Counted from the first letter of the stretch, positions 37,845-49,332 are shown. The stretch: DNA of 64,000 nt from Sporosarcina sp. P32b (GCF_002743335.1 NZ_PDZB01000001.1:124001-188000); one strand, 5' to 3'. The notes: generated by a model from the sequence alone, not told the origin. Numbers and translations: made by a program.

Positions 37845-38128
37845 AAGAACAACAACGATTTACTAGAAAAGAAGCCATTGCACTGTCCTATGACCCTGAA
37901 GTATCAGATGCTCCGAAAGTAATAGCCAAAGGTAAAGGGAAAATAGCGGAGAATATTCTGGAACGTGCGAAAGAACATGCTATTCCTGTGCAAGAAGATC
38001 CAAGTCTGCTGGAGTTACTTGGTCAATTAAATGTCAATGAAACAATACCAGAAGAACTATATCAAGCTGTATCGGAAGTATTCGCTTATATATATCGTTT
38101 AGATCGTGAAAAAAGTAAGATGAAATAA
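37841..38128 (+). CDS. ylqH: FlhB-like protein YlqH (C-terminal domain only)
   Basis: 95 residues, overlapping ylqG by four bases. It corresponds to the soluble part of FlhB after the autocleavage site: AIALSYDPEVSDAPKVIAKG and ILERAKEHAIPVQEDPSLL align with the FlhB/YscU C-terminal domain, but there is no NPTH cleavage motif and no membrane region. Stand-alone FlhB C-terminal homologues occur widely in flagellated bacteria. Its pairing with a FliK-like protein mirrors the FliK-FlhB export switch; the function is not established. Confidence 0.8.
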   Translation: MKEQQRFTRKEAIALSYDPEVSDAPKVIAKGKGKIAENILERAKEHAIPVQEDPSLLELLGQLNVNETIPEELYQAVSEVFAYIYRLDREKSKMK

Positions 38129-38181
38129 GAGGGAGTTTAAATTGTTGAAAATTAAAGAATTTTGTTTTGCAATAGCGATTC

Positions 38182-38211
38182 TTGGACAAAGTGTGACGGT
38201 TTGATTACAAT
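38182..38211 (+). promoter_or_regulatory. Candidate sucCD promoter
   Basis: TTGGAC (38182-38187), an 18-base spacer and TACAAT (38206-38211), giving a leader of about 45 nt before sucC. Confidence 0.5.
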
Positions 38212-38262
38212 AAAGCAGTAGTTGAACTTCAAGCAATTGTAAATCGAATGGAGGCAGTACGT

Positions 38263-39423
38263 ATGAACATCCATGAATATCAAGGGAAGCAGCTATTAAG
38301 AGATTATGGAGTGGCTGTTTCAAAAGGCCGTGTCGCGTTTTCACCGAAAGACGCAATGGCAGTGGCAAAAGAAATTGGGACAGTACCTATCGTGGTAAAG
38401 GCCCAAATCCATGCAGGTGGACGAGGTAAAGCAGGCGGAGTCAAGATTGTGAAAACTCTTGACGAAGTGCGCGCAGTGGCAGCTGATTTAATCGGTAAGC
38501 AACTCGTTACACACCAAACAGGTCCTAAAGGACAAGAAGTAAAGCGTCTTCTTGTTGAAGAAGGAATTGATATCGAAAAAGAATTTTATATTGGTCTTGT
38601 CGTTGACCGGGCAACAGATCGTGTAACATTGATGGGATCTGCAGAAGGCGGCGTGGAAATCGAAGAAGTGGCAGAACATAGCCCTGAAAAGATTTTCTAT
38701 GAAGTAATCGACCCAGTAGTTGGATTGGTTCCTTTCCAAGCGCGTCGTATGGCGTTTAATATGGAAATTCCTAGCAATTTAATTAATAAAGCAGTAAGCT
38801 TTTTCCTAGGTTTATATAAAGTGTTCAGCGAAAAAGATGCATCTATCGTTGAAATTAATCCACTTGTTGTTACAAAAGATCAACGAGTACTTGCGTTGGA
38901 TGCGAAATTCAACTTTGACGACAATGCTACATTCCGTCATAAGGACATTATGGAATTACGCGACTTTGATGAAGAGGATCCGAAAGAAATTGAAGCATCC
39001 AAGTATGACCTAAGCTATATTTCCCTTGATGGAAATATTGGTTGTATGGTAAATGGAGCCGGTTTAGCGATGGCTACAATGGATACGATCCATTTCTACG
39101 GCGGAGAACCCGCTAACTTCTTGGACGTTGGGGGCGGTGCAAAGAAAGAAAAAGTTGCTGCCGCTTTCAAAATCATTTTATCCGATCCAAAAGTTAAAGG
39201 TATTTTTGTCAATATCTTTGGTGGAATCATGAAATGTGACGTAATTGCTGAAGGTGTCATTGAAGCAGCTAAAGAAGTTGGTCTTCAAGTACCACTTGTT
39301 GTACGTCTTGAAGGAACGAATGTAGAACGCGGGAAAGCCTTGCTGAAAGAATCCGGTATTAATATCGTTGCAGCGGATTCCATGGCAGAAGGCGCGAAAA
39401 AAATCGTTGAGTTGATAGGATAA
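38263..39423 (+). CDS. sucC: Succinyl-CoA synthetase beta subunit (ADP-forming)
   Basis: 386 residues from ATG 38263, eight bases after GGAGG; the upstream ATG 38248 overlaps that site. With SucD it converts succinyl-CoA to succinate and ATP/GTP in the TCA cycle. It starts [17 protein letters not shown]. The ATP-grasp domain has [16 protein letters not shown]; the C-terminal part has [14 protein letters not shown] and [15 protein letters not shown]. sucD follows after 18 bases. Confidence 0.97.
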   Translation: MNIHEYQGKQLLRDYGVAVSKGRVAFSPKDAMAVAKEIGTVPIVVKAQIHAGGRGKAGGVKIVKTLDEVRAVAADLIGKQLVTHQTGPKGQEVKRLLVEEGIDIEKEFYIGLVVDRATDRVTLMGSAEGGVEIEEVAEHSPEKIFYEVIDPVVGLVPFQARRMAFNMEIPSNLINKAVSFFLGLYKVFSEKDASIVEINPLVVTKDQRVLALDAKFNFDDNATFRHKDIMELRDFDEEDPKEIEASKYDLSYISLDGNIGCMVNGAGLAMATMDTIHFYGGEPANFLDVGGGAKKEKVAAAFKIILSDPKVKGIFVNIFGGIMKCDVIAEGVIEAAKEVGLQVPLVVRLEGTNVERGKALLKESGINIVAADSMAEGAKKIVELIG

Positions 39424-39441
39424 GAAAGGCAGGTACAAATC

Positions 39442-40344
39442 ATGAGTATTTATGTGAATAAAGATACAAAAGTCATTGTACAAGGAATTACAGGTTCCAC
39501 TGCCCTGTTCCATACACAGCAAATGTTGGAATATGGTACGAAAATTGTCGCTGGCGTAACGCCTGGTAAAGGCGGTCAGACGGCGGAAGGCGTGCCGGTA
39601 TTTGACACTGTGGAAGAAGCAGTAAAAGAAACAGGCGCAACAGTTTCCATTATTTATGTACCTGCACCATATGCAGCAGACGCAATTATGGAAGGCGTTG
39701 ACGCAGGACTAGAAATGGTAATCTGTATTACAGAACATATTCCTGTCCTTGATATGATTAAAGTGAAACGTTATATGGAAGGCAAAGAGACGCGATTGAT
39801 TGGTCCGAACTGTCCGGGTGTTATTACGGCAGACGAGACGAAAATTGGTATCATGCCAGGCTATATTCATACAAAAGGGCACGTGGGCGTAGTTTCTCGT
39901 TCAGGTACATTAACTTATGAAGCGGTTCACCAGTTAACTCAAGAAGGCATTGGTCAAACTACAGCTGTCGGAATTGGTGGAGACCCGGTAAATGGTACGA
40001 ACTTTATCGATGTCTTGAAAGCATTCAACGAAGATCCAGAAACATATGCAGTAGTCATGATCGGTGAAATTGGTGGTACTGCAGAAGAAGAAGCAGCCAC
40101 TTGGATTAAAGAAAATATGACGAAGCCTGTAGTAGGCTTTATCGGCGGTCAAACTGCACCTGAAGGTAAGCGTATGGGACACGCAGGTGCTATAATTTCC
40201 GGTGGTAAAGGGACAGCTGCAGATAAAATCAAAGCTCTACAAGCAGCTGACGTTCAAGTTGCGGAGACACCTTCAGTCATAGGTGAAACATTAATTAAAG
40301 TTCTGAAAGAAAAAGGACTATACGAGAAATGTAAAACAAAGTAA
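39442..40344 (+). CDS. sucD: Succinyl-CoA synthetase alpha subunit
   Basis: 300 residues. It binds CoA and carries the phosphorylated histidine (His247 in [15 protein letters not shown]). The N-terminal CoA-binding Rossmann domain has [13 protein letters not shown] and [14 protein letters not shown], and the middle has [18 protein letters not shown] lies upstream. The sucCD pair ends in a strong terminator. Confidence 0.97.
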   Translation: MSIYVNKDTKVIVQGITGSTALFHTQQMLEYGTKIVAGVTPGKGGQTAEGVPVFDTVEEAVKETGATVSIIYVPAPYAADAIMEGVDAGLEMVICITEHIPVLDMIKVKRYMEGKETRLIGPNCPGVITADETKIGIMPGYIHTKGHVGVVSRSGTLTYEAVHQLTQEGIGQTTAVGIGGDPVNGTNFIDVLKAFNEDPETYAVVMIGEIGGTAEEEAATWIKENMTKPVVGFIGGQTAPEGKRMGHAGAIISGGKGTAADKIKALQAADVQVAETPSVIGETLIKVLKEKGLYEKCKTK

Positions 40345-40348
40345 ACTG

Positions 40349-40380
40349 AAAGGAGTAGCTTAATTGCTACTCCTTTTTTC
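40349..40380 (+). terminator. Intrinsic terminator after sucD
   Basis: AAAGGAGTAGC (40349-40359) pairs with GCTACTCCTTT around TTAATT, followed by T residues. Confidence 0.9.
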
Positions 40381-40417
40381 GTGCTCATGCTTGTAGTGTC
40401 GAACGGAGGAGAATTCG

Positions 40418-41296
40418 ATGCTATATACCCATCAGCAACTACAATTACTGAACATACAATATATCCATCCCGTACCTTTTAATCGTTTTACAAGGCTTTT
40501 GAAGGAAAACCCTTCATTAGAAGATTTACATTCTTATTCAGCTCTGCAATGGTCGCGGATTTTTAATATACCGATAGAAAGATTGGAACAGTTTTCAGTG
40601 AAATTTAATGAGATATCTTGTTTTCCGATAGTAGAAATGCTGAAGGAAAACGGTGTAACCCCCATTACTTATTTTCATTCGAATTATCCTAGTGAATTAA
40701 GACAATTATGTGATCCTCCTGCGGTTCTTTATACTAAAGGGAATGAGGTTTTGTTGAAAAAGCAACTTCGTGTAGGGATCATTGGCTCTCGTAAAGCTAC
40801 AAGCTATTCCAAAATGGCGCTGGAATTTATTGTGCCACCGCTCGTCGATCATCAAATCCCAATTGTTTCAGGCTTAGCAGATGGAGCGGACACGATGGCT
40901 CATCAAGCGGCTATCGAATATGGCGGGGAAACAATTGGCGTACTAGGTCATGGGTTCTCACATATGTATCCAAAAAAGAATCAAAAAATAGCTGAAGAAA
41001 TGGCGAAAAATCATTTACTCGTGACGGAGTATCCACCATACTTTCCGCCAGCAAAATGGACATTTCCTATGCGCAATCGAATTATCAGTGGTTTGTCTAG
41101 CGCGCTAGTCATTACAGAATCTGTCGAAAGAAGCGGAACGATGAGTACAGTGGAGCATGCTCTTGATCATGGAAAAGAAATATTTGCAGTACCTGGTGCT
41201 ATAGATTCCCCTCTTTCAGCGGGTCCAAATAAGCTGTTGGATGAAGGAGCCAAGCCGTTGTGGAGTGGTTATCAGATTGTTGATTCTTTACTATAA
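40418..41296 (+). CDS. dprA: DNA-processing protein DprA
   Basis: 292 residues. It loads RecA on incoming single-stranded DNA during natural transformation. A short N-terminal helical domain precedes the Rossmann-like core: VGIIGSRKATSYS, VSGLADGADTMAHQAA, GHGFSHMYPKKN and WTFPMRNRIISGLS. The C-terminal winged helix found in some DprA proteins seems absent, as in B. subtilis. GGAGGAG precedes ATG 40418. It lies between sucD and topA as in B. subtilis. Confidence 0.94.
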   Translation: MLYTHQQLQLLNIQYIHPVPFNRFTRLLKENPSLEDLHSYSALQWSRIFNIPIERLEQFSVKFNEISCFPIVEMLKENGVTPITYFHSNYPSELRQLCDPPAVLYTKGNEVLLKKQLRVGIIGSRKATSYSKMALEFIVPPLVDHQIPIVSGLADGADTMAHQAAIEYGGETIGVLGHGFSHMYPKKNQKIAEEMAKNHLLVTEYPPYFPPAKWTFPMRNRIISGLSSALVITESVERSGTMSTVEHALDHGKEIFAVPGAIDSPLSAGPNKLLDEGAKPLWSGYQIVDSLL

Positions 41297-41421
41297 ACCG
41301 GCATAACCTCTTTTTGGCAGATGTTTAAAAGGTTGCATTATCCTGAAAACTGTTATACATTTTGCAACAGATATTCTTTTGCTGAATAAATATAAAGAAA
41401 TCTCTCTGAGGAGGGAACGAT

Positions 41422-43497
41422 ATGGCAGATTACTTAGTAATAGTGGAATCGCCTGCTAAAGCGAAAACGATTGAACGTTACTTAGGAAAAAAGTATAAAG
41501 TTAGTGCATCACTTGGTCATTTACGTGATTTACCCCGCAGTCAAATGGGTGTAGATACCGAAAATAACTATGAACCGAAGTATATTACGATTCGAGGAAA
41601 AGGACCGATACTTCAAGATTTAAAAAAAGAAGCAAAAAAAGCGAAGAAAATTTTTCTCGCGGCTGACCCGGATCGTGAAGGGGAAGCAATAGCTTGGCAT
41701 TTATCACATCAATTAGGTGTAGATATCGAATCAGATTGTCGCGTAGTATTCAATGAAATTACAAAAGAAGCAATCAAAGAATCATTTAAACATCCACGAC
41801 CTATTGATATGGATTTAGTAGACGCGCAACAAGCCAGAAGGATTTTGGATAGATTAGTAGGCTATAACATCAGTCCGATCCTTTGGAAGAAAGTTAAGAA
41901 GGGATTATCCGCAGGGCGTGTGCAATCAGTGGCTTTGCGTTTGATCATCGACCGGGAAAATGAAATCAATGCATTTGAACCAGAAGAGTACTGGTCCATC
42001 ACTTCACAATTCACTAAAGGTGATAAAACTTTTGAAGCACAATTTTATGGCGATGCTTCAGAAAAAGTGAAACTGACGAATCAGGAACAAGTGGAAAAAA
42101 TAGTCAACTCAATAAAACCGGACGAATTCGAAGTATCCAAAGTAGTGAAGAAAGAACGTAAACGTAATCCGGCATTGCCGTTTACAACATCATCCCTTCA
42201 GCAAGAGGCAGCACGTAAGCTGAACTTCCGCGCGAGGAAGACGATGATGCTTGCACAACAATTATATGAAGGAATTGCGATTGGAAAAGAAGGTACAGTC
42301 GGTTTGATTACGTATATGCGTACCGATTCGACGAGGATTTCTGATACCGCAAAAGAAGAAGTGAAATCATTCATCCATACGATGTATGGTGAAGAGTATA
42401 TTTCAACTAGTACGAAAAAAGCGAAAGCTAAAGCGAAGACACAAGATGCGCATGAAGCAGTAAGACCGACTTCAGCTATGCGACCACCAGATGCAATGAA
42501 AGCGTTCTTAACGAGAGACCAACATCGTCTATATAAACTGATCTGGGAACGTCTCATCGCAAGTCAGATGGCGCCAGCGGTTTTGGATACAGTAACTGCT
42601 GATTTTTTAAATGGAGATATTCGTTTCAGAGCATCGGGATCACAAGTGAAATTCCCAGGCTTTATGAAAGTTTATATCGAAGGCAATGATGATCAACAAG
42701 AAGAAAAAGAGAATATACTACCGCCGCTTGAAGAAGGCGAGCGAATTAAATATGCAGACATAGATCCAAAACAGCATTTCACACAACCGCCACCAAGGTA
42801 TTCGGAGGCACGTTTAGTGAAGACACTTGAGGAGCTAGGTATAGGTAGGCCTTCTACGTATGCACCCACACTTGATACCATTCAAAAGCGTGGCTATGTC
42901 ACACTAGATGCCAAGCGGTTTATTCCAACAGAACTTGGGGGAATCGTACATCAGGCAGTTAATCAATACTTCCCAGATATTATCGATATCGAATTTACAA
43001 GACAGATGGAGCAGCGTCTTGACCATGTGGAGGAAGGCACAATCGAATGGCGTACAGTGATCGATGATTTCTATCGCGATTTCGAAAAGCACGTAGAAGT
43101 AGCCGATGCCGAAATGGAAAAGATTGAAATTAAAGATGAGCCAGCGGGTGAAGATTGTGAAAAATGTGGTTCTCCGATGGTTTATAAGATGGGCCGCTAC
43201 GGAAAATTCATGGCGTGCTCTAATTTCCCGGACTGTCGTAATACAAAAGCCATTATTAAACCAATTGGCGTGAAATGTCCAAAGTGTAAAGAAGGCGAAG
43301 TCGTTGAACGTAAAAGTAAAACGAAGAGAATCTTCTTTGGTTGTGATCAATATCCTGAATGCGACTACGTTTCATGGGATAAACCGATCACAAGACCATG
43401 TCCGAAATGTCAGCACACAATGGTCGAAAAACGCCTGAAAAAGGGTGTTCAAATCCAATGTACTGATTGTGATTATAAAGAGGAACCGCAAGGCTAA
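41422..43497 (+). CDS. topA: DNA topoisomerase I
   Basis: 691 residues. It is a type IA enzyme that relaxes negative supercoils. The TOPRIM domain starts [18 protein letters not shown] and includes [15 protein letters not shown]. The active-site Tyr298 is in [10 protein letters not shown]. Three C-terminal zinc ribbons (about 580-690) are seen: CEKC...CSNFPDC, CPKC...CDQYPEC and CPKC...CTDC. GAGGAGGG lies before ATG 41422. Confidence 0.97.
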   Translation: MADYLVIVESPAKAKTIERYLGKKYKVSASLGHLRDLPRSQMGVDTENNYEPKYITIRGKGPILQDLKKEAKKAKKIFLAADPDREGEAIAWHLSHQLGVDIESDCRVVFNEITKEAIKESFKHPRPIDMDLVDAQQARRILDRLVGYNISPILWKKVKKGLSAGRVQSVALRLIIDRENEINAFEPEEYWSITSQFTKGDKTFEAQFYGDASEKVKLTNQEQVEKIVNSIKPDEFEVSKVVKKERKRNPALPFTTSSLQQEAARKLNFRARKTMMLAQQLYEGIAIGKEGTVGLITYMRTDSTRISDTAKEEVKSFIHTMYGEEYISTSTKKAKAKAKTQDAHEAVRPTSAMRPPDAMKAFLTRDQHRLYKLIWERLIASQMAPAVLDTVTADFLNGDIRFRASGSQVKFPGFMKVYIEGNDDQQEEKENILPPLEEGERIKYADIDPKQHFTQPPPRYSEARLVKTLEELGIGRPSTYAPTLDTIQKRGYVTLDAKRFIPTELGGIVHQAVNQYFPDIIDIEFTRQMEQRLDHVEEGTIEWRTVIDDFYRDFEKHVEVADAEMEKIEIKDEPAGEDCEKCGSPMVYKMGRYGKFMACSNFPDCRNTKAIIKPIGVKCPKCKEGEVVERKSKTKRIFFGCDQYPECDYVSWDKPITRPCPKCQHTMVEKRLKKGVQIQCTDCDYKEEPQG

Positions 43498-43540
43498 AGT
43501 GATAAAAGTAATTCAACATAATGAGAAAGAGGTAGTTGTA

Positions 43541-44851
43541 ATGACGCAAATTGTAAATGTGATTGGTGCAGGATTAGCTGGAAGTGAAGCTGCTTGGCAA
43601 TTAGCTAATAGAGGAGTCCAAGTGAAATTATTCGAAATGCGTCCCGTGAAGCAAACCCCAGCCCATCATACAGATAAATTTGCGGAGTTAGTATGCAGCA
43701 ACTCGTTGCGTGCCAATAACCTGACGAACGCAGTAGGTGTGATCAAAGAAGAGATGCGTCAATTCAATTCATTAATTATTCAAGCTGCGGATGATTGTGC
43801 AGTACCTGCTGGCGGTGCGCTTGCAGTAGACCGTCATGAATTTGCTGACAACGTTACTGAAAAGATCCGGAATCATCCGAATATAGAAGTCATTAATGAA
43901 GAAGTGACAAAATTACCGGAAGGAATTACGGTAATCGCATCTGGACCACTAACGTCGCCGGCGTTAGCTGAAGAAATTCGACAGCTAACTGGAGAAGATT
44001 ATTTATACTTCTATGATGCCGCAGCTCCCATCGTAGAAGCCGATTCCATCGATATGGATAAAGTTTATTTGAAATCACGTTATGATAAAGGTGAAGCTGC
44101 TTATTTAAACTGTCCTATGAACACGGAGGAATTCGAGCGTTTCTATGAAGCCTTAACTTCAGCTGAAGTGGCTCCTTTAAAGGATTTTGAAAAAGAGCTT
44201 TACTTTGAAGGATGTATGCCAATCGAAGAAATGGCGAAGCGCGGTGTAAAAACGATGTTATTCGGTCCGTTAAAACCGGTTGGACTAGAAGATCCTAAAA
44301 CAGGAAAAGAACCAAAAGCGGTTATTCAATTACGGCAGGATAACGCAGCTGGAACATTATATAATCTAGTAGGATTTCAGACGCATCTTAAATGGGGAGC
44401 ACAAAAAGAAGTATTGAAACTAATACCTGGATTGGAAAATGTGGATATCGTGCGCTATGGTGTGATGCATCGTAATACATTCATCAACTCACCTAGAGTC
44501 TTGAATTGCACGTATCAACTTAAATCACAGCCGACTGTTCTGTTTGCGGGTCAGGTAACAGGTGTAGAAGGTTATGTAGAGTCAGCGGGATCAGGATTGA
44601 TTGCTGGTATTAATGCAGCACAATTGGCAAAAAGCGAGAAACCTGTTCGATTTCCGAGAGAAACCGCACTTGGCAGCATGGCGCGTTATATCACAGAAGC
44701 TGATCCAAATAACTTCCAGCCAATTAATATCAATTTCGGATTATTCCCTGAGCTGAATAGAAGATATAGAACGAAAGCCGAACGTGCAAACAAACATGCA
44801 ACACGCGCATTGGATGCAATACAAGAATTTAAATCAACGACAAATGTATAA
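43541..44851 (+). CDS. trmFO: Folate/FAD-dependent tRNA (uracil-54-C5)-methyltransferase TrmFO
   Basis: 436 residues from ATG 43541, with AAAGAGGT upstream. The open frame reaches back into topA, but the FAD motif sits just after this Met. It makes ribothymidine at position 54 using methylene-THF and FADH2. The FAD-binding [15 protein letters not shown] is at 5-19, followed by [15 protein letters not shown] and [20 protein letters not shown]. It was once called Gid. A long terminator follows. Confidence 0.95.
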   Translation: MTQIVNVIGAGLAGSEAAWQLANRGVQVKLFEMRPVKQTPAHHTDKFAELVCSNSLRANNLTNAVGVIKEEMRQFNSLIIQAADDCAVPAGGALAVDRHEFADNVTEKIRNHPNIEVINEEVTKLPEGITVIASGPLTSPALAEEIRQLTGEDYLYFYDAAAPIVEADSIDMDKVYLKSRYDKGEAAYLNCPMNTEEFERFYEALTSAEVAPLKDFEKELYFEGCMPIEEMAKRGVKTMLFGPLKPVGLEDPKTGKEPKAVIQLRQDNAAGTLYNLVGFQTHLKWGAQKEVLKLIPGLENVDIVRYGVMHRNTFINSPRVLNCTYQLKSQPTVLFAGQVTGVEGYVESAGSGLIAGINAAQLAKSEKPVRFPRETALGSMARYITEADPNNFQPININFGLFPELNRRYRTKAERANKHATRALDAIQEFKSTTNV

Positions 44852-44883
44852 CTAAAATCTTTGCTTTAATAACTTGAGGTCGT

Positions 44884-44931
44884 ACTGAAGACAGAACTCC
44901 ATCTAATCGGGGTTCTGTCTTCAGTTTTTTA
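44884..44931 (+). terminator. Intrinsic terminator after trmFO
   Basis: CTGAAGACAGAAC-T-CC pairs with GG-G-GTTCTGTCTTCAG around ATCTAATC, followed by six T: one of the longest stems in the window. Confidence 0.95.
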
Positions 44932-45096
44932 GTTGTAGTAGCATTATGCAACTTCCTAATGTATATATCGTCTTATATTGAGGAAGAAATGATGATCAGT
45001 ATGATGAAAAATTACTTAGCTATTAAAGCAATTTGACTGTTATGTGACGAAAATAGTTCTTATATCTAAAAATGATCAACAATCAGTTTTTCAAAG

Positions 45097-45125
45097 TTGC
45101 CCAAATTTCCTTGCTAATGTATAGT
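45097..45125 (+). promoter_or_regulatory. Candidate promoter for xerC-hslVU-codY
   Basis: TTGCCC (45097-45102), a 17-base spacer and TATAGT (45120-45125). Confidence 0.5.
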
Positions 45126-45239
45126 GTTTTAGGGACAACATTCGGCTTTGATAGTTTATTTCGAACTATATGTAATCAATAATCTTTCGAATCTTCAGGT
45201 GCACGTTGTACGAGGATAAATTCGTATCGAGGTGATAAA

Positions 45240-46139
45240 ATGATTCCTGAAATAAATCAATTGGCAGAAGAATATGTATCCTATATTCGTCTAGAGAAAA
45301 ACTACTCATCCTACACGGTCGCGGAGTATGAAAAAGATCTTCGGGATTTTTTATTATTCTTGCAAGAAGAGGGAATAGAGAAAATGGAAGACGTCGACTA
45401 CCCCGTAGCTAGACTGTATGTTACACGTCTATATGATCGTTCTTATGCGAGAACAAGCATTTCCAGGAAAATATCAGCTATCCGGTCGTTTTTTAAATTC
45501 ATTAATGCGCGATACGGGATTGAAGATCAAGCATTTCGATTATTGTATCATCCGAAGCAAGAAGAACGCCTTCCTGCTTTTTTCTATGAGCAAGAGCTAG
45601 AAAAGCTTTTTGAAGTGACGATGGGAGAAGATTTTCGCTCTTTGCGAGATCGTGCTTTACTCGAGTTGCTTTATGCAACGGGGATCCGGGTCGGTGAACT
45701 AGTAGAAATCGAAGTGCAAGATGTGGATCATTATTTAGGAATTGTGAAAGTAATGGGTAAAGGACGAAAAGAACGTTTTGTGCCATTCGGGAGTTTTGCA
45801 GAGGAAGCTTTGCAACACTATATAGACAGTAGTCGTCCAAGATTGATGAAGCAAAAGAAGCATACAAAATTGTTCGTCAATCTACGTGGAGATCCTTTAA
45901 CAGATCGTGGTGTGCGCTACGTATTAGATGACTTAATGAAAAAAGCATCCTTGCATACTAATATAACGCCACATATGATCCGTCATACGTTTGCGACTCA
46001 TTTACTTGGCGCTGGAGCAGATCTCCGGTCCGTACAAGAACTTCTGGGACATAGTCATCTATCGTCAACTCAGGTCTATACCCATATCACAAATGAACAT
46101 TTACGCCAGACTTATTTACAAACGCACCCTCGTGCTTAG
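45240..46139 (+). CDS. xerC: Tyrosine recombinase XerC (CodV)
   Basis: 299 residues. It resolves chromosome dimers at dif together with XerD. It has an N-terminal core-binding domain (about 1-105) and a catalytic domain with all six active-site residues: Arg150, Lys174, His245, Arg248, His271 and nucleophile Tyr280. GAGGTGAT lies before ATG 45240. It is the first gene of the cod-type operon xerC-hslV-hslU-codY, as in B. subtilis. Confidence 0.95.
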   Translation: MIPEINQLAEEYVSYIRLEKNYSSYTVAEYEKDLRDFLLFLQEEGIEKMEDVDYPVARLYVTRLYDRSYARTSISRKISAIRSFFKFINARYGIEDQAFRLLYHPKQEERLPAFFYEQELEKLFEVTMGEDFRSLRDRALLELLYATGIRVGELVEIEVQDVDHYLGIVKVMGKGRKERFVPFGSFAEEALQHYIDSSRPRLMKQKKHTKLFVNLRGDPLTDRGVRYVLDDLMKKASLHTNITPHMIRHTFATHLLGAGADLRSVQELLGHSHLSSTQVYTHITNEHLRQTYLQTHPRA

Positions 46140-46150
46140 GAGGAACTATA

Positions 46151-46687
46151 ATGAAATTTCATGCAACTACGATATTTGCTATTCATCATGATGGGCAATG
46201 TGCTATGTCAGGTGATGGGCAAGTGACGATGGGTGAATCAGTCGTCATGAAACACACAGCGAAGAAAGTCCGTAGATTATATAACGGCAAAGTCTTAGCT
46301 GGTTTTGCTGGTTCTGTAGCGGATGCATTTACGCTATTTGACTTATTTGAAGCGAAACTCAATGAATACGATGGAAATCTTCAACGGGCGTCAGTTGAAC
46401 TTGCTAAAGAATGGCGTGGAGATCGAATCCTGCGTAAGTTAGAAGCGTTGTTACTCGTTATGGACGAAAATACACTGTTACTTGTCTCGGGTACTGGTGA
46501 AGTAATAGAACCGGATGACGGAGTATTGGCAATTGGTTCCGGAGGTAATTATGCACTAGCAGCCGGACGTGCACTGAAGAAACATAGCAGTGAATTGACA
46601 GCGAAAGAAATAGCTGAAATTTCACTTGAGACAGCGGCCGATATTTGTGTGTTCACCAATCATAATATTATCGTGGAGGTGCTTTAA
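46151..46687 (+). CDS. hslV: ATP-dependent protease proteolytic subunit HslV (ClpQ)
   Basis: 178 residues from ATG 46151, with TTAGGAGGAAC upstream; no other in-frame start exists near it. HslV forms the double hexamer peptidase of HslUV. Family features are [43 protein letters not shown] and [20 protein letters not shown]. The N-terminus reads [11 protein letters not shown]. subtilis ClpQ, recalled as MSSFHATT, uses an N-terminal Ser exposed by Met removal; here residue 2 is Lys, so the active N-terminus is not obvious. Confidence 0.93.
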   Translation: MKFHATTIFAIHHDGQCAMSGDGQVTMGESVVMKHTAKKVRRLYNGKVLAGFAGSVADAFTLFDLFEAKLNEYDGNLQRASVELAKEWRGDRILRKLEALLLVMDENTLLLVSGTGEVIEPDDGVLAIGSGGNYALAAGRALKKHSSELTAKEIAEISLETAADICVFTNHNIIVEVL

Positions 46688-48079
46688 GTGATGAAGCAAG
46701 AAATGACTCCTAAAGCGCTCACAGCGTATTTAAATCGTTATATTATTGGGCAGGAAAAAGCTAAAAAAGCAGTTGCAGTGGCTATGCGAAATCGTTATCG
46801 TCGTATGCAATTGACTGCTGAAGAACAAGAAGAAGTCATTCCGAAAAACATTTTGATGATCGGACCTACCGGTGTCGGTAAAACAGAAATTGCACGAAGG
46901 ATTGCAAAGCTGATCCATGCACCTTTCGTAAAGGTAGAAGCGACAAAATTTACGGAAGTCGGATATGTTGGAAGAGATGTTGAGTCAATGATTCGCGATT
47001 TAACTGAAGTCGGAGTACGCATGGTAAAAGAGGATATGCGCGAAGCGGTTAAAAAGCAGTCTCAAAAGCTTGCGGAAGAACGTTTAGTAAAGTTACTAGT
47101 GCCTGAAGCAAAAAAGAATACAGAAGGTCAAAATCCTTTCGAAATGTTTTTCGGTCAAAAAACGCAGCCTGAGCCTGAACAAACTGAAGATCAATCCGAA
47201 ATTAGACGAAAGCGTTCAGACATAGCTGTACAACTTGCGAATGGTCAAATCGAAGAAAAAATGGTGACGGTAGAAGTGCAAGCGCAACAACCATCTTTAT
47301 TCGATGCATTGCAAGGGTCCGGTATGGATCAAATGTCAGGCATGCAAGACGCTTTATCATCACTCATGCCGAAGAAGAAAGTTCAGCGTCGCATGAAAGT
47401 AAAAGACGCGAGAATCGTATTGGAAGCAGAAGAAGCGGATAAGTTAATTGATCAAGATGAAGTAGCACGCAAAGGAATTGAATTAACAGAACAAGCGGGA
47501 ATTATTTTCCTTGATGAAATGGATAAAATCGCAAGTAGCAACCAAAAGTCTTCTGGTGAAGTATCTCGCGAAGGTGTCCAACGCGATATTTTGCCAATAG
47601 TCGAAGGTTCTACAGTCACAACAAAATACGGGGCTGTTAAGACAGATTATATTTTGTTCATTGCTGCTGGAGCCTTCCATATGTCGAAGCCATCTGATAT
47701 TATTCCGGAGCTTCAAGGTAGATTCCCGATTCGTGTAGAATTAGACAAATTGACAAAAGATGATTTTGAGCGCATACTGCGAGAACCGGATTTTTCTTTA
47801 TTAAAACAATATGAACGCCTTCTTGCGACAGAAGAAGTTGAAATTGAATTTACAGACGAAGCGATCAGCAAGCTGGCTGAAATTGCATACGAAGTAAATA
47901 ATGAAACAGAAAATATTGGTGCTAGAAGATTGCATACGATTTTGGAAAAGTTGCTAGAAGATTTATCATTCGAAGCGGCGGAAATCGGCCCTGCATCTAT
48001 TAAGATCACACCAGCTTATGTGGACGAAAAGCTGGATGGAATTGTAAAGAACAAAGATTTGTCACATTTTATTCTATAA
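46688..48079 (+). CDS. hslU: ATP-dependent protease ATPase subunit HslU (ClpY)
   Basis: 463 residues from GTG 46688, eight bases after GGAGG; ATG 46691 is the alternative. It is the AAA+ unfoldase that feeds HslV. Walker [10 protein letters not shown] is at 59-67, followed by [19 protein letters not shown]. The intermediate (I) domain spans about 110-230 and includes NPFEMFFG and [13 protein letters not shown]. Walker [12 protein letters not shown] and the sensor-rich C-terminal [19 protein letters not shown] follow, and the C-terminus (HFIL) is suited to insert into HslV. Confidence 0.96.
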   Translation: MMKQEMTPKALTAYLNRYIIGQEKAKKAVAVAMRNRYRRMQLTAEEQEEVIPKNILMIGPTGVGKTEIARRIAKLIHAPFVKVEATKFTEVGYVGRDVESMIRDLTEVGVRMVKEDMREAVKKQSQKLAEERLVKLLVPEAKKNTEGQNPFEMFFGQKTQPEPEQTEDQSEIRRKRSDIAVQLANGQIEEKMVTVEVQAQQPSLFDALQGSGMDQMSGMQDALSSLMPKKKVQRRMKVKDARIVLEAEEADKLIDQDEVARKGIELTEQAGIIFLDEMDKIASSNQKSSGEVSREGVQRDILPIVEGSTVTTKYGAVKTDYILFIAAGAFHMSKPSDIIPELQGRFPIRVELDKLTKDDFERILREPDFSLLKQYERLLATEEVEIEFTDEAISKLAEIAYEVNNETENIGARRLHTILEKLLEDLSFEAAEIGPASIKITPAYVDEKLDGIVKNKDLSHFIL

Positions 48080-48165
48080 GGAAGTCGTAATAGTTTATTT
48101 AACGATTGAAAACCTTTAGAATATTCATTAAAGTCAGAAGAAATCCTTGAGGAGGAACAATAGAA

Positions 48166-48942
48166 ATGAGTTTATTAGTTAAAACAAGAAAAATCAATGC
48201 AATGTTACAAAAAGGTGCAGGCGGTCCTGTTAACTTTAAAGAGATGGCAGAAGAGCTAAGCGACGTAATCGATTGTAATGCTTTTATCGTAAGCAGAAAA
48301 GGTAAATTACTTGGTTTAGAAATCCACCATCAAATCGACAATGATCGTATGAAGAAGATGTTCGAAGATCGTAAATTCCCAGAAGAGTATACGACTCGCT
48401 TGTTCCAGATTAATGAGACATCTCCAAATATCGATATCGAGAGCGAACATACAGTATTTCCTATCGAAAACAAAGAACTATTCCAAGAAGGTTTAACTAC
48501 GATCGTACCAATCATTGGTGGTGGCGAGCGCTTGGGTACTTTGATTCTTGCACGATTAAAAGAAGGATTTACAGAAGATGATTTAATCCTTGCTGAATAT
48601 GGTGCAACGGTAGTCGGTATGGAAATCTTACGTGAAAAGTCTGAGGAAATTGAACATGAAGCTCGCAGTAAAGCGGTTGTACAAATGGCAATCAACTCAT
48701 TGTCTTACAGTGAGCATGAAGCAATCGAGCACATCTTCAAAGAGTTAGACGGAAATGAAGGGTTGCTTGTAGCATCTAAAATTGCTGACCGTGTTGGAAT
48801 TACACGTTCAGTTATCGTCAATGCACTTCGTAAACTTGAAAGTGCTGGTGTTATTGAATCGCGTTCTTTAGGAATGAAAGGTACGTATATTAAAGTATTG
48901 AACGATAAGTTCCTAGAAGAGCTTGAAAAGCATAATTCATAA
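48166..48942 (+). CDS. codY: GTP- and branched-chain-amino-acid-responsive repressor CodY
   Basis: 258 residues, from ATG 48166 with GAGGAGGAAC upstream. It is the global regulator of nutrient adaptation; it represses when isoleucine/valine and GTP are high. The N-terminal GAF domain (about 1-155) holds the ligand site; the C-terminal winged helix has [20 protein letters not shown], nearly invariant in the family. It closes the xerC-hslVU-codY cluster and lies directly before the flagellar operon, a known CodY target in B. subtilis. Confidence 0.97.
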   Translation: MSLLVKTRKINAMLQKGAGGPVNFKEMAEELSDVIDCNAFIVSRKGKLLGLEIHHQIDNDRMKKMFEDRKFPEEYTTRLFQINETSPNIDIESEHTVFPIENKELFQEGLTTIVPIIGGGERLGTLILARLKEGFTEDDLILAEYGATVVGMEILREKSEEIEHEARSKAVVQMAINSLSYSEHEAIEHIFKELDGNEGLLVASKIADRVGITRSVIVNALRKLESAGVIESRSLGMKGTYIKVLNDKFLEELEKHNS

Positions 48943-48971
48943 TAGTAAATATCAATTTAAAATAATGTTTA

Positions 48972-49025
48972 AACACTGAAGGGCCTTCCGTAATTACGGA
49001 TTCCCTTCAGTGTTTTATTTTTTTT
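48972..49025 (+). terminator. Intrinsic terminator after codY
   Basis: AACACTGAAGGG (48972-48983) pairs with CCCTTCAGTGTT (49003-49014), with an inner TCCGT/ACGGA hairpin, followed by a T-rich tail. Confidence 0.95.
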
Positions 49026-49161
49026 ATATACTTTCTCTATGTTAGAGCGGAACTCATATACAGTTTTATATATTACGTAGGAAATATTAATTAGATCCGT
49101 ATTAATTCATAAAAGGTGTTGGTGAGCTGGGAAGCATCATATCATCTGTCAGAGCAAGCCG

Positions 49162-49191
49162 TTTACACTATACGACAAATTGTGATAAAAT
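49162..49191 (+). promoter_or_regulatory. Candidate distal promoter of the fla/che operon
   Basis: TTTACA (49162-49167), an 18-base spacer and TAAAAT (49186-49191), about 300 bp before flgB. Confidence 0.4.
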
Positions 49192-49332
49192 AACCCGATT
49201 TTATAAAAAAACCACACTTACTAATTATATTAAAAATAAATTCATATCAGACTAAGTGATTAGTGTTAATGTATAGACTACTCTGAATACCGTGTAGTGG
49301 TTACTTTATACTATAAAATCATTTAGAAAACA

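Larger units (their letters stand above)
44852..45239. other. Intergenic region between trmFO and xerC
   Basis: 388 bp without a credible gene. It contains the trmFO terminator (44884-44931) and, after about 165 bp of AT-rich sequence with no clear signal, a candidate promoter (45097-45125) that would start the xerC-hslV-hslU-codY transcript with a leader of about 108 nt. Confidence 0.7.

Noticed and set aside
43445-43540. Longer N-terminus for trmFO overlapping topA
   Set aside because: The FAD-binding motif starts just after Met at 43541 and a ribosome-binding site precedes that codon.
44989-45036. Mini-ORF with GAGGAAG upstream, 15 codons, in the trmFO-xerC gap
   Set aside because: Too short, no family and no sign of selection visible; a chance ORF in AT-rich DNA is more likely.
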